Shown here one piece after another: positions 27,322 to 37,075 of a stretch of DNA of 64,000 nt (its first letter is position 1; every line of letters starts with the position of its first letter). The notes beneath the pieces were generated by a model. That model was not told the origin of the DNA. It ran no database searches and saw only the letters and a program-made list of their open reading frames with translations. The DNA comes from Brevibacillus invocatus. GTDB lineage: Bacteria; Bacillota; Bacilli; Brevibacillales; Brevibacillaceae. The stretch is from positions 124,001-188,000 of the forward strand of contig NZ_RHHR01000015.1 in the NCBI RefSeq assembly GCF_003710915.1, in the 5' to 3' direction. Position numbers and translations under genes: made by a program.

Positions 27322-27766
27322 CTACAAAGAATCCAGCAAAATACGGATGCAGTCATTCGTACATACGGCGGTACCAGGCTTTGTGGACCGGTCATTCAAC
27401 CGGATAAGCCCCGATTTGATATACTGTACGATTTGTGTTCGGCTCCAGCCTACAAGCTGCCCGGCAAGCAGCTTATCCATGCGATAGCGAATGTCAGCGT
27501 GTTCGATGAAGATCTTCACTTCCTTGATCCCGCTCGTCTGACAGTCTATGATGTTGATGGACTCTGGACCCGTCGTCTCGATGGGTAGCTCTTCTTCCAG
27601 CACACGGGCATGTTCCCGGAACGACTTGTATATGGCCAGTTTTTTGTTCCACGTATGTCCTCTCACATTTGTAGATGAAGAAGCGGTATACGTTTTTTTC
27701 GTTAGAATTGTGACGACGAATGTCTGTATCCGTAAGCAGCGTCCAATAAAGCTCGATGGTATGCAT
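27322..27766 (-). pseudogene. Unknown gene broken by a one-base frameshift
   Basis: ATG 27766 has a good ribosome binding site (GAGGTGAAGG) and reads MHTIELYWTLLTDTDIRRHN. At a run of seven A (plus-strand T 27693-27699) the frame must lose one A to go on into a 114-codon frame ending at 27322. That second part has a segment, MDKLLAGQLVGWSRTQIVQ, then IKSGLIRLNDRSTKP, which resembles an S4 RNA-binding domain. The joined protein would be about 147 residues. I do not recognise the family. A sequencing error in the A run is as likely as true inactivation. Confidence 0.5.
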
Positions 27767-27903
27767 GTCCTTCACCTCACGAGAAGATAAAGGAACGCGA
27801 AGGCCTATTTGAATGTATTGCAGGGTGAACCAAGAAGAAGACTCACCCAAAGGGCGAATCTCCGGAGCGAATCTCCGGGTCTTTTTCTGCTTGTCGCTTG
27901 ATC

Positions 27904-28785
27904 TCAAGTAAAGTTCCGGCGGATCGTTTCCAAAAAAGTCTGGACCGCAGGAGCCATATACCGATTTTTCATATACGCCAAATAAATGGTTCGATCCAAT
28001 GCAGGGGAAGCAATCGTTTTTCGAACAATGGAAGCATCGGTCAATTCAGACACATAATTTTCGGGGATGATGGTAATTCCCAGATTTTCTCTCACTAATG
28101 TCAAAGCCGTTTCAAAACGCTCAATTTCAAATTTGATCCTCGGAGTCACGTGTTCGAGTGAAAAGGCGCGTAAAATATCTTCTCTGGTCTGAAACCCTTC
28201 CGTACTAATGATGAAGGGTTCACCTTCCAGTTCCACGAGTCGAATAGATTCCTTTTGTGCCAGTGGGTGATCGCTGTGCAGCACCAGGACTAATTTTTCA
28301 TCGTATAAAGGGATGGACTCGATATCGTCTTCATGGATGGACTGGTTTGTAATGAGCAGGTGAGTTTGATACTTTCGGAGTGATTCCTTCACGGCTTTTC
28401 CGCTCAGCACTTCAATCAGCTTGATGTTTATGGAAGGAAAACGCCCCTGATACTCCCGGATTACTTTGGGAATCCAATGCTTCACAGACTCGATAATGCC
28501 AATGATCAGCTCTCCGCTGCCAATCTGCTTTACCTCTTCCATCTCTTTTTTCAACATGTTCATCTGAGAGAGAAGCAGTACGGATTTCTTGTATAAAATT
28601 TTACCAGCGTCAGTCAGTTCGACCTTTCTGGTATTTCTTTCTAGTAACGGTGAGCCGATCTCTTGTTCCAGATTTTTGATCGCATTGCTTAATGAGGGCT
28701 GCGAAATATGCAGTTTTTGTGCGGCTTTGGAGTAGCTCAACAGATCGGAGACCGTCACAAAATAATGCAATTGCTTGATGTCCAA
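27904..28785 (-). CDS. LysR-family transcriptional regulator
   Basis: The 293-residue protein has the N-terminal winged helix (MDIKQLHYFVTVSDLLSYSK, then QPSLSNAIKNLEQEIGSPLLERN) and a periplasmic-binding-like effector domain (LIIGIIESVKHWIPKVIREY). I choose TTG 28785, which gives the classic MDIKQLHYF start and sits about ten bases after AAGGTGGG; GTG 28794 is an alternative. It is divergent from hutG with about 120 bases between, so it probably controls hutG and the remains of gltS. Confidence 0.88.
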   Translation of the reverse strand: MDIKQLHYFVTVSDLLSYSKAAQKLHISQPSLSNAIKNLEQEIGSPLLERNTRKVELTDAGKILYKKSVLLLSQMNMLKKEMEEVKQIGSGELIIGIIESVKHWIPKVIREYQGRFPSINIKLIEVLSGKAVKESLRKYQTHLLITNQSIHEDDIESIPLYDEKLVLVLHSDHPLAQKESIRLVELEGEPFIISTEGFQTREDILRAFSLEHVTPRIKFEIERFETALTLVRENLGITIIPENYVSELTDASIVRKTIASPALDRTIYLAYMKNRYMAPAVQTFLETIRRNFT

Positions 28786-28907
28786 GAGAATCACCCACCT
28801 TTATTTATAGCATGAAGCTATTAATTTATTTAAATTATATATTAGAATTAATAAATTTGTCAGTATATAATCAAAAAACAAAATCACCTTCAGAAGGTTC
28901 AGAAAGG

Positions 28908-29891
28908 ATGAAAAAGTTGCCAACACAAGTTTCAGCTGATGTATGGACCGGTCGAACTGATCATACGGAAAGAAGAAGCAGCTTTCGTTATCATCAGATA
29001 GTAGAATCGATGGATTTGGCTCAATTGCAGACTTCCAAGGAGCAAATATGTGCCATTATCGGGTTTGAATGTGACGAAGGAGTGAGACGCAATCAAGGGA
29101 GACTCGGTGCAGCCAAAGCTCCGAACGCTATGAGGCAAGCGCTTGCAAGCCTTCCCTGGAAACAGTCAGAAGGAAAGCGTGTCCTCGATGTGGGGAATAT
29201 TCGTTGTGAAAAGGAAGCACTCGAAGAAGCTCAAGAAGAGCTGGGTCAGGTAGTCTCGGATCTCCTTGCCAAATCGGTGACCCCGATCATTTTGGGCGGA
29301 GGGCATGAAACGCTGTACGGACATTACCTCGGCGTCCGAAAGCATATCGGCCAAGAGGCTTCACTAGGAATCATTAATATTGATGCTCACTTTGATTTGC
29401 GTTCTTACGAAGTGCAGCCTTCATCCGGAACGATGTTTAGGCAGATACTAGAAAACGATCAAAATAGCCGTTACTTTGTGCTTGGCATCCAGCGTTTCGG
29501 AAATACACAGGAACTGTTTGATAAAGCTGACGAGCTGGGTGTCCGTTATCTATACGAGGAAGAGATGACAGAAGCACCGGATGACATCACTTCTGCATTG
29601 ATCGAATTCATCGAGAAGCATGATCACGTGATGCTCACGCTTTGCACAGATGTATTGAATGCCGCTTTTGCTCCAGGCGTCAGTGCTCCGTCGCCTTTTG
29701 GATTGACGCCAATGCTCGTCCGTTCCTTGATCCGCACTGTTACCGCTCAAAAGAAAACGCTTTCTTTTGATATATGCGAAGTAAATCCGGTACTAGATGA
29801 AAATGGAAGAACCGTAAAATTAGGTGCTTACTTGACGAATGAAGCCATCATGGGATTTCTAGGGGGAGACAACTATGACATTAGCACTTAA
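28908..29891 (+). CDS. hutG: Formimidoylglutamase
   Basis: The enzyme hydrolyses N-formimidoyl-glutamate to glutamate and formamide, the last step of one histidine degradation route. The 327-residue protein is an arginase-fold enzyme with two-manganese site motifs GGGHETLYGHY, NIDAHFDLR and TDVLNAAFAPG. ATG 28908 follows AGAAAGG; the frame is open to 28812, but the extra part is AT-rich promoter DNA. No other hut gene is near, and the gene after it is a decayed glutamate permease. Confidence 0.9.
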   Translation: MKKLPTQVSADVWTGRTDHTERRSSFRYHQIVESMDLAQLQTSKEQICAIIGFECDEGVRRNQGRLGAAKAPNAMRQALASLPWKQSEGKRVLDVGNIRCEKEALEEAQEELGQVVSDLLAKSVTPIILGGGHETLYGHYLGVRKHIGQEASLGIINIDAHFDLRSYEVQPSSGTMFRQILENDQNSRYFVLGIQRFGNTQELFDKADELGVRYLYEEEMTEAPDDITSALIEFIEKHDHVMLTLCTDVLNAAFAPGVSAPSPFGLTPMLVRSLIRTVTAQKKTLSFDICEVNPVLDENGRTVKLGAYLTNEAIMGFLGGDNYDIST

Positions 29892-30778
29892 TCAAGTCAA
29901 TACGATTTTTCTTGCTGTAGCCTTGCTCGTATTGGGCACATATCTGGTCAAAAAAGCGGGATTTCTGCAAAGGTTTTGTATCCCGGCACCCGTAGTTGGT
30001 GGTTTGATATTTGCCATCCTCCTTTGATTGGAATGATGGCAGGGGCTGTCTCGAAGGTGGACACGGTGCAGCAACTGCGTTCGGACAAACCCTTGAAGAT
30101 ATGGGAATCCAATCCGCGCTGGCGATCGGGATTGCGGCAGCTACCTTTGGTCTCGTAGCAGGGGGCTTGGTTGGCGGACCGACTGTCAAATATTTGGTTT
30201 CCAAACACGATCTAAAACCGACTGAGACCGATGAAGTGGTATTGCTGATTACATTCTGTATGGCAGTGGGGACGTATTTAGGGGAGCTGTTCTCGACGGC
30301 TACAGGCTTTGTACTCCCTGGTTATGTAGGAGCCATGTTTGTCGCGGTGATCGCACGCAACATCGTAGATAAATTCAAGCCGGATGCCACCGACATGAAG
30401 AGCATCAACCTGATTAGTGACGTGACGCTTGGCATTTTCCTTTCTATGGCACTCATGAGTATTAAATTGTGGGAAGTAGCGGATCTTGCACTTCCAATGC
30501 TGGTTATTGTGTTTGTACAAGTCGTCTTTATCGTCCTGTTCGGCATTTTCGTGTTGTTCCGCTTGCTGGGCAAAAACTATGATGCAGCCGTCATGGTCGC
30601 AGGCTTTACAGGGCATGGCCTTGGCGCTACGCCGAATGCAATGGCGAATATGGCTGCGGTAACACAACGTTTTGGTCCTTCACGAAAAGCGTTTCAGGTC
30701 GTTCCGATTGTAGGCGCCTTTTTGATCGATGTATTCGCTATGCCGATCATTATTACGACGATCAATCTATTTAAATAA
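29875..30778 (+). pseudogene. gltS: Sodium/glutamate symporter, internally deleted
   Basis: Translation from ATG 29875, which overlaps the end of hutG by 17 bases, reads a normal GltS start (NTIFLAVALLVLGTYLVKK, IPAPVVGGL) and stops at 30028. The next bases in another frame give LIGMMAGAVS, and in a third frame LEGGHGAATAFGQTLEDMG, followed by the complete C-terminal half to 30778. Compared with GltS, roughly 90-100 codons between the first helix and the GGHGA loop are missing. The gene cannot make a working symporter. Both deletion and frameshift are visible directly. Confidence 0.88.
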
Positions 30779-30802
30779 TATTTCAGTCTTAAAGTCGCTA
30801 GC

Positions 30803-30836
30803 TGACACCTGAACGTTCTAGGTGTCGGTTTTTTAT
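30803..30836 (+). terminator. Terminator after gltS
   Basis: GACACCT and AGGTGTC form a seven-pair stem (30804-30826), followed by GG and six T. Confidence 0.85.
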
Positions 30837-30890
30837 TTATAATTAAATAATTTGTAATTTTGTTAAAAACACTTGAAGTACATTTCTGAC

Positions 30891-30920
30891 TTGACCATTA
30901 GGTATTATCGGTAATATAGT
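30891..30920 (+). promoter_or_regulatory. Candidate promoter of tcyP
   Basis: TTGACC (30891-30896), 18 bases, TATAGT (30915-30920), 53 bases upstream of the tcyP start. Confidence 0.55.
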
Positions 30921-30973
30921 AAGCATATTCTTTTTAATAAACGTAAATTCCAAGTGGAATGGAGGGAAATGAA

Positions 30974-32362
30974 ATGTCAACATTGTGGACGATTGTGAAC
31001 ATCGTTGTTTTACTTGCCATCATTATTGGATTGTACACCATGCAAAAGAAACACATTTCGTTTTCCAAACGGGTGTTTGTCGGTTTAGGTGTAGGTATTT
31101 TGTTCGGACTCGTCCTGCAATTTATTTATGGAGCGAAATCCGACATCCTGCAGTCGACCTTGGACTGGTATAACATCGTCGGAAGAGGTTATGTGAAACT
31201 GCTGCAAATGATTGTGATGCCTCTGGTGTTCATCTCGATTGTCTCTGCTTTTACCAAAATGAAATTAACCCAGAACATCGGAAAAATCAGCACGCTCATC
31301 ATCGGCCTGCTGGTCGGGACGACGGCTGTGGCCGCTGCGATCGGGATTGCGTCCACCTTGGCGTTCAATCTGGATGGAGCCCAGTTCCAGCAAGGGGATG
31401 CTGAAACCGCGCGAATCGGTCAGGTCGAACAGCGTCTGGGTGAGATCCAGAACATGACACTGCCGCAAAAGGTATTGGAGCTCTTGCCAGCCAATCCTTT
31501 CCTGGATTTGACCGGTGATCGTCCGACGTCTACCATCGCTGTTGTCATCTTTGCCGCTTTCATCGGAATTGCGTACCTGGGAGTAAGGAAGAAAAATGCT
31601 GAGCAAGCCGAGCTATTCGCCAAAATCGTGGATACGTTCCATGCGGTGATCATGCGCGTCGTTACGCTGATTTTGCGCCTGACTCCATACGGCGTGCTGG
31701 CGATTATGACGAGAGTGACAGCGACCAGTGATTACAATGCGATTTGGCAGCTGGGAAAATTCGTTGTGGCTTCGTATGTGGCTCTGGCGCTCATGTTTGC
31801 CGTTCATTTGCTGCTGCTGGCTTTTGCTGGATTAAACCCGATCACGTATATCAAAAAGGCATTTCCTGTGCTGACCTTCGCCTTTACCTCGCGTACGAGC
31901 GCAGGAGCCTTGCCGCTGAATGTCAAAACCCAGACACAGGAGTTGGGAGTTCCTGAGGGCATTGCCAACTTCGCAGGGTCATTCGGTCTTTCCATCGGGC
32001 AAAATGGCTGCGCGGGAACCTATCCGGCCATGCTCGCCGTAATGGTGGCGCCGCTCGCAGGGATTGATCCACTGACACCATCCTTTATTTTCACGCTGAT
32101 CGTCGTCGTTGCCCTCAGCTCCTTCGGGGTAGCAGGTGTGGGCGGCGGAGCGACCTTTGCAGCGCTGCTGGTCCTGTCTACGATGAACCTGCCGATCGCG
32201 ATCGTGGGCTTGCTGATCTCCGTAGAGCCGCTGATAGATATGGGACGTACTGCACTGAATGTGAGCGGAAGCATGACGACTGGTGTGCTGACGAGCAAAG
32301 TGACGAAAGAGCTGGATACTCAGGTGTATCATGATACGAAAGCACAATCTGTGACGGTTTAA
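30974..32362 (+). CDS. tcyP: L-cystine sodium symporter
   Basis: The protein takes up cystine with sodium at the cytoplasmic membrane. The 462-residue chain is a DAACS-family symporter: LLQMIVMPLVFISIVSAF, a hairpin-loop region TSRTSAGALPLNV, and the C-terminal FGLSIGQNGCAGTYPAMLAVMV and VGGGATFAALLVLSTMNLP. The long loop after helix 4 (DGAQFQQGDAETARIG) fits TcyP of Bacillus. ATG 30974 follows GGAGGGAA; a start at 30959 lies in that site. A terminator follows. Confidence 0.92.
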   Translation: MSTLWTIVNIVVLLAIIIGLYTMQKKHISFSKRVFVGLGVGILFGLVLQFIYGAKSDILQSTLDWYNIVGRGYVKLLQMIVMPLVFISIVSAFTKMKLTQNIGKISTLIIGLLVGTTAVAAAIGIASTLAFNLDGAQFQQGDAETARIGQVEQRLGEIQNMTLPQKVLELLPANPFLDLTGDRPTSTIAVVIFAAFIGIAYLGVRKKNAEQAELFAKIVDTFHAVIMRVVTLILRLTPYGVLAIMTRVTATSDYNAIWQLGKFVVASYVALALMFAVHLLLLAFAGLNPITYIKKAFPVLTFAFTSRTSAGALPLNVKTQTQELGVPEGIANFAGSFGLSIGQNGCAGTYPAMLAVMVAPLAGIDPLTPSFIFTLIVVVALSSFGVAGVGGGATFAALLVLSTMNLPIAIVGLLISVEPLIDMGRTALNVSGSMTTGVLTSKVTKELDTQVYHDTKAQSVTV

Positions 32363-32370
32363 TAATGAAA

Positions 32371-32417
32371 CCCGGCTGCTATCTCCATTCGTGGAAGGCG
32401 TAGCCGGGATTTTTTTA
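32371..32417 (+). terminator. Terminator of tcyP
   Basis: CCCGGCT (32371-32377) pairs with AGCCGGG (32402-32408), followed by seven T. Confidence 0.85.
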
Positions 32418-32493
32418 TCTGACCTCCAATACAACGATGTCGGTTAAATAAGGTTTTATAAATAATCGACAAGATTGCCGATAAGGAAGATGA

Positions 32494-32801
32494 TTGACCT
32501 TGGAGAAGATAGAGCATTTTGAAGCAACCGCCAATATTGAATTGCCGCAAGACTACAGAGATTTCCTGCTCCATATCGGCGACGGTGCGAGGCAAGACAG
32601 GCAATTTCCTCTGTCCTTGTCGCATGCGAAGGATTGTCTGGAATCGTCCATGATACAGGTGAAACGTGTTTTCCGCTGTTTGTAGAAGAGCTGGGTCAGG
32701 AAATATTGGTGAAGGGGCTAGGTGAGCTTGAGATTGCCGTAGGGGATGTCTTCAGGGTCAGAGGGCAATTGAATGGAGAGGTCTATCAGATATGGCGGTG
32801 A
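32494..32801 (+). pseudogene. SMI1/KNR4-like fragment joined to another C-terminus
   Basis: The first frame (TTG 32494 or 32500) reads IEHFEATANIELPQDYRDFL, then LHIGDG, the opening of an SMI1/KNR4 immunity-type domain, and stops at 32685. A second frame takes over near 32640 (EGLSGIVHDTGETCFPLF) and runs to TGA 32799-32801 with GDVFRVRGQLNGEVYQIWR. The middle of the SMI1 domain is absent, so this looks like two gene ends joined out of frame by a deletion. No toxin gene is near. SMI1 proteins often serve as immunity partners of toxins. Confidence 0.6.
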
Positions 32802-32953
32802 TTCGCAGAGATGGTGAAGCGTATGCAGCAGAGGCTGTCCTTTTCAAATGAGGACAGCTTTTGTCGTTTTGAGTCTCGTTGACCAGAATAAATATCAGAA
32901 AATTGGAATAACATTGCAATGGCAATGAAACAAGCATACTGAGGAGGGAATCT

Positions 32954-34981
32954 ATGAAAAAGTGGAGGTCGTTGGCTGTAATGGCCGCGGCTCTATGTGC
33001 TCTCGCTGCGCCAGTGCAGGCGGCAGTGCCAGGGGTACCTGCATCGGGTGAAGGAGCAACACAGGGGATAGTGGCGGTCTCGCATCCGGCAGCAGCAAAG
33101 GTCGGACTGGAGATTCTGGAACGAGGCGGCAATGCGGTAGATGCCGCAGCAGGCATCCAATTGGCGCTGAACGTCGTAGAGCCGATGATGTCGGGGATCG
33201 GTGGCGGCGGTTTTATGATGATCTACCTGAAGGATCAGAACAAGTTCACGGTGATTGACAGCAGGGAGATGGCGCCGAAGCATGCAGCTCCAGACATGTT
33301 CCTGGACGAGGACGGCAAGCCGATTCCGTTCGACGAGCGGCACACCAACGGCAAGGCGGTGGGCGTACCGGGCACGCTGCTAGGGGTGGATACGGCACTG
33401 AACAAGTACGGGACGATGAAGCTGCCCGATATCATCGATCCGTCCATCGAGCTGGCGGAAAAGGGTGTTCCGGTAAACTGGATTACAAGCGAGTACATCA
33501 ACAGCGCAGTATGGAAGCTGGAAAAGCATGACACGGCCGGGAACGTATTCGTGCCGGGCGGGAAACCTTTGAAAGAAGGAGATCTCCTGGTACAGCCTGA
33601 TCTGGCGAAAGCGCTGAAGCTGATCAAGCAAAAGGGCACGGACGCCTTCTACAAAGGAGAAATCGGGGAGGCGCTGGTAAAGGAAGTGCAGCGTACCGGC
33701 GGATCGATGACGATGGAGGACCTGCAGCATTATGTCGTCAAGGAGCGGGAGCCGGTGAGAGGAGACTTCCGCGGCTACGAGATTGTCTCAATGCCGCCGC
33801 CAAGCTCGGGCGGATTGACTGTCATCCAAATCCTCAAGCTGATGGAGGGCTTTGATAACCAAAAGGCTGGGGCCAACTCGGTGGAATACCTGCACAACCT
33901 GATCGAAGCCAATCACCTGGCCTATGCCGACCGAGCCAAATACATGGCGGATGATGACTTTTACCCTGTGCCGAAAAAAGGACTGATCCATGACGACTAC
34001 ATCAACGAGCGCAGAAAGCTGATTCTTCCGGACAGGGCAAATGCCGAAGTGGCGGCAGGTGATCCGTGGGCTTATGAAGAGAAAACAGCTGCTGCTCCAC
34101 TCCCATTAAGCGAGGCAAGCGAGCACATATACACCACCCATTTCTCCGTGATGGACAAGTGGGGAAATTTGATCTCCTACACGACGACGATTGAGGATGT
34201 TTTTGGGTCGGGGATCATGGTTCCGGGGTACGGCCTCATGCTGAATAACGAGCTGACTGACTTTGACGCCGTGCCAGGCGGTGCCAATCAGGTAGAGCCA
34301 GGAAAACGTCCGCGCAGCAGCATGACGCCCACGATTGTGATGAAGGACGACAAACCGTTTATGGCGGTAGGCTCGCCGGGCGGTTCCACGATCATTGCGT
34401 CCGTGTCCCAAACGATTTTGAATGTCATTGAGCACGACATGCCTATTCAGGAGGCGATCCTGTCGCCGCGCATCTTCTCCAGCAACTATCCGAATGTCAC
34501 CTGGGAGGCAGGCATCGATCAGGATGTGATACTGGCTCTGATGGCAAAAGGACATGTGTTTGCGGAGAAGCCGGGTAACATCGGGAATGTGCAAGCCGTC
34601 GTCTACGATTTTGAAACGGGCAAGATGTATGGAGGGGTGGACAACACGCGGGAAGGGACGGTACTCAGTGTTGACGGTGGCTCCTACCACACATCCAAAC
34701 CTACGCCTGCACCACAGGCGGATAAAGGTGTATTTACACTGAAAGTGAACGGCAACACGTATCCGTACACGGCAGAGCAAAAGGTTTTGCGAAATGGGAC
34801 AGCTTATATTCAGGCGGATAAATTGCTGCTCGGGCTGAACGGAGGGGCAGAGGCATTCAGGAACGACGCCGTGCAAATCAACGGGGAGCCGTTTTTACCC
34901 GTGAAAAAGGTAGCGGAAAAACTGGGGTATTCGGTCAGTTGGGATGCACAGGAATGGACGATCCAGCTGGAGATAAAGTAA
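32954..34981 (+). CDS. ggt: Gamma-glutamyltranspeptidase with a C-terminal stalk domain
   Basis: The secreted enzyme cleaves gamma-glutamyl bonds of glutathione or polyglutamate and moves or hydrolyses the glutamyl group. Residues 1-23 are a signal peptide. The proenzyme body has GGNAVDAAAGIQLALNVVEP and MSGIGGGGFMMI; the self-cleavage and nucleophile Thr394 lies in HIYTTHFSVMD; RPRSSMTPTIV and GSPGGSTII bind the substrate. Unusual is the tail: after a Pro-rich linker (about 585-597) comes an 80-residue domain like the copper amine oxidase N-terminal repeat (AYIQADKLLLGL, PFLPVKKVAEKLGYSVSWD), common in Paenibacillaceae secreted proteins. The start ATG 32954 follows GAGGAGGG. Confidence 0.93.
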   Translation: MKKWRSLAVMAAALCALAAPVQAAVPGVPASGEGATQGIVAVSHPAAAKVGLEILERGGNAVDAAAGIQLALNVVEPMMSGIGGGGFMMIYLKDQNKFTVIDSREMAPKHAAPDMFLDEDGKPIPFDERHTNGKAVGVPGTLLGVDTALNKYGTMKLPDIIDPSIELAEKGVPVNWITSEYINSAVWKLEKHDTAGNVFVPGGKPLKEGDLLVQPDLAKALKLIKQKGTDAFYKGEIGEALVKEVQRTGGSMTMEDLQHYVVKEREPVRGDFRGYEIVSMPPPSSGGLTVIQILKLMEGFDNQKAGANSVEYLHNLIEANHLAYADRAKYMADDDFYPVPKKGLIHDDYINERRKLILPDRANAEVAAGDPWAYEEKTAAAPLPLSEASEHIYTTHFSVMDKWGNLISYTTTIEDVFGSGIMVPGYGLMLNNELTDFDAVPGGANQVEPGKRPRSSMTPTIVMKDDKPFMAVGSPGGSTIIASVSQTILNVIEHDMPIQEAILSPRIFSSNYPNVTWEAGIDQDVILALMAKGHVFAEKPGNIGNVQAVVYDFETGKMYGGVDNTREGTVLSVDGGSYHTSKPTPAPQADKGVFTLKVNGNTYPYTAEQKVLRNGTAYIQADKLLLGLNGGAEAFRNDAVQINGEPFLPVKKVAEKLGYSVSWDAQEWTIQLEIK

Positions 34982-34987
34982 TCCTTC

Positions 34988-35033
34988 AAAGCCAGACACG
35001 GCCTCTTTAAATAAAGGGCCCTGTTTGGCTTTA
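34988..35033 (+). terminator. Hairpin after ggt
   Basis: AAAGCCAGACACGGCC (34988-35003) pairs with GGCCCTGTTTGGCTTT (35017-35032) apart from two mismatches. The T run is short. Confidence 0.6.
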
Positions 35034-35138
35034 CATGCATTCCCTCAGGCGAAACGAGATGAAGAGATTTCCTGAAGCCTGTCGATTTCGATATAATGCA
35101 ATCAAGACGATTGCAAGTAACAAGAAAAGGGGAATATC

Positions 35139-35876
35139 ATGGCTGCATTGCTGGAAGTAGAGGGAGTTACAGGCGGGTATGTATCGAGTCGTGCCGTCAT
35201 CGAAGATATCTCCTTTCACATACAGGAAAGAGAGATCGTGGCGCTCATTGGCCTGAATGGCGCAGGAAAGAGTACGATTATCAAACACATCCTGGGTCTG
35301 CTGGAGCCAAGGGAAGGCGAGATCCGCATAGCCGGAAAGACGTTTTCAGGCAGTCCGGAAACCTATCGGCACACCTTTGGCTACATTCCGGAATCTCCGA
35401 TTTACTACGATGAATTGACCTTGTGGGAGCATCTGGAGCTTGCGGCGATGAGCTACGGCCTGGATAAAAAGGTGTTTGCCGAGCGTGTGCAGCCGCTGCT
35501 CAAGGAATTTCGCATGGAGGAAGCCCGAGATCGCTTCCCCCGGCAGTTTTCAAAAGGAATGAGACAAAAGCTCATGATCATGATGGCCTTGATGGTGCAA
35601 CCGTCTTTGTACATCGTGGACGAGCCTATTCTAGGGCTGGACCCACTGGGAATCCGCACCTTGTTGACCTGGCTTGAGCGCTGCAAAGAGCAAGGCGCGG
35701 GCATTTTGATGTCGACACATATATTGGCGACGGCGGAGAAGTATTGCGATCGGTTTATCATCCTGCACAAAGGGCGGATCAAGGCACAGGGGACGCTGGA
35801 CGAGCTGCGCCGCATCACGGGCATGCCGAACCACTCACTGGACGACATCTACTTGCATCTGGTCGAGGGAGAATGA
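35139..35876 (+). CDS. ecsA: ABC transporter ATPase EcsA
   Basis: The 245-residue ATPase pairs with EcsB. In Bacillus subtilis the Ecs transporter affects protein secretion, competence and the intramembrane protease RasP, with an unknown substrate. Seen: Walker A GLNGAGKST, signature FSKGMRQKLMIMMAL, Walker B LYIVDEPILGLDPLGI and a switch His in LMSTHILATAEKYCDR; the GYIPESPIYYDELTLWEHL segment is characteristic of EcsA. The start ATG 35139 follows AAAAGGGGAAT. Its stop overlaps the ecsB start. Confidence 0.9.
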   Translation: MAALLEVEGVTGGYVSSRAVIEDISFHIQEREIVALIGLNGAGKSTIIKHILGLLEPREGEIRIAGKTFSGSPETYRHTFGYIPESPIYYDELTLWEHLELAAMSYGLDKKVFAERVQPLLKEFRMEEARDRFPRQFSKGMRQKLMIMMALMVQPSLYIVDEPILGLDPLGIRTLLTWLERCKEQGAGILMSTHILATAEKYCDRFIILHKGRIKAQGTLDELRRITGMPNHSLDDIYLHLVEGE

Positions 35877-37006
35877 TGATGAATGTAGATCTCTTATTTC
35901 GCGAGCGGCTGCGGAGGTTTTCCAAGGAGGTCGTCCTCTACGGACAGTACATGGCAAACGGAGGCGTGCTTATGGTCGCCGTTTTTCTGACGGGACTGCT
36001 CGCTTATTACTATCCGAGCCTCGTCCAGGCGATTCCCGTGTGGTTTCCGGTACCAGTCGCACTTTCTTTCGTAATCGCTCTTTTTGTCACCAAAAGTCCT
36101 CATCGAACCTTTTTGCTGGAAGCGGACCTGCTGTTCCTGACACCCGCTGAAGCCAAGATGGATCGTTATTTTCGCAAGACGCAGATCTACAATTTCGTCG
36201 TTCAAAGCATCGGGCTATTCCTCGTCCTTTTACTGCTGATGCCCTTGTACAAAGCAACGATGGGGCCAGCTGGGGCTCAGCTGTGGTTGTATTGGGGAGT
36301 GCCCTTTATCTTGAAGGGCTGGAATGTGTACAGCAGCTGGATCACCATGCGCCTGCCTGACAAGAACCAATATGCCTTGTACACGCTGGTCAGATTTGGC
36401 ATTACGTTTTACCTGCTCGCTTGGATGCTGAGCGAGGGACAGCTTTTGCCCTATGGGGTATTTATCTGGATGGGGCTGTTGATCTGGTTCCATATTCGGC
36501 TGCAGCGCATTTCAAAAGGACATGCCTACCAATGGTACCGATTGCTTGAGGTGGAGAACGGGCTGCGTCTGCGTTTTTATCAGATCGCCAACCAATTTCG
36601 GGATGTCCCGTCCTTGCAGCAGCGAGTGAAGTCTCGCAAATGGCTCATTTGGACAGCCAGACTGATCCCGTATCGCAAAGCAAACGCGGGACGGATCCTG
36701 TTCCTGAAATCATTCCTGCGCTCAGGTGATCTGGCCGGGATGTATATCCGGATCGTTGTCATCAGCTCGTTATTGATGTTGATCTTGCCGGGTGTGCTCG
36801 TCAAAGCGGCGTTCGCTCTACTGATTCTTTTTTTGTCTGCCATTCAGCTGAAGGGAATCGGGAGCCAAGTCCGGCACCAAAGTCGGTCATCCCTGCTTCC
36901 GATCGATGAGCAGCAGCAAAAGAGTGCGGCGCTATGGGGGCGGCGGGTGCTTTTGGTGGTTCAAGCAACCGTGCATATTTTGGTTGTACTTTTCGCAGTT
37001 TCATAG
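35873..37006 (+). CDS. ecsB: ABC transporter permease EcsB
   Basis: The 377-residue membrane protein has about eight to ten hydrophobic helices and the EcsB opening FRERLRRFSKEVVLYGQYMANGG, with LEADLLFLTPAEAKM after the second helix. Three ATG codons in a row (35873, 35876, 35879) are possible starts; the first overlaps the ecsA stop as ATGA, so translation is coupled. It is slightly shorter than Bacillus subtilis EcsB, about 400 residues. No ecsC follows. Confidence 0.87.
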   Translation: MMMNVDLLFRERLRRFSKEVVLYGQYMANGGVLMVAVFLTGLLAYYYPSLVQAIPVWFPVPVALSFVIALFVTKSPHRTFLLEADLLFLTPAEAKMDRYFRKTQIYNFVVQSIGLFLVLLLLMPLYKATMGPAGAQLWLYWGVPFILKGWNVYSSWITMRLPDKNQYALYTLVRFGITFYLLAWMLSEGQLLPYGVFIWMGLLIWFHIRLQRISKGHAYQWYRLLEVENGLRLRFYQIANQFRDVPSLQQRVKSRKWLIWTARLIPYRKANAGRILFLKSFLRSGDLAGMYIRIVVISSLLMLILPGVLVKAAFALLILFLSAIQLKGIGSQVRHQSRSSLLPIDEQQQKSAALWGRRVLLVVQATVHILVVLFAVS

Positions 37007-37075
37007 TAAAACGTGGAGATCAAATCGGGTTGCCAAGTGGGGACAGGGGCTGGTCCAGCGAACATTTGGGAACTC

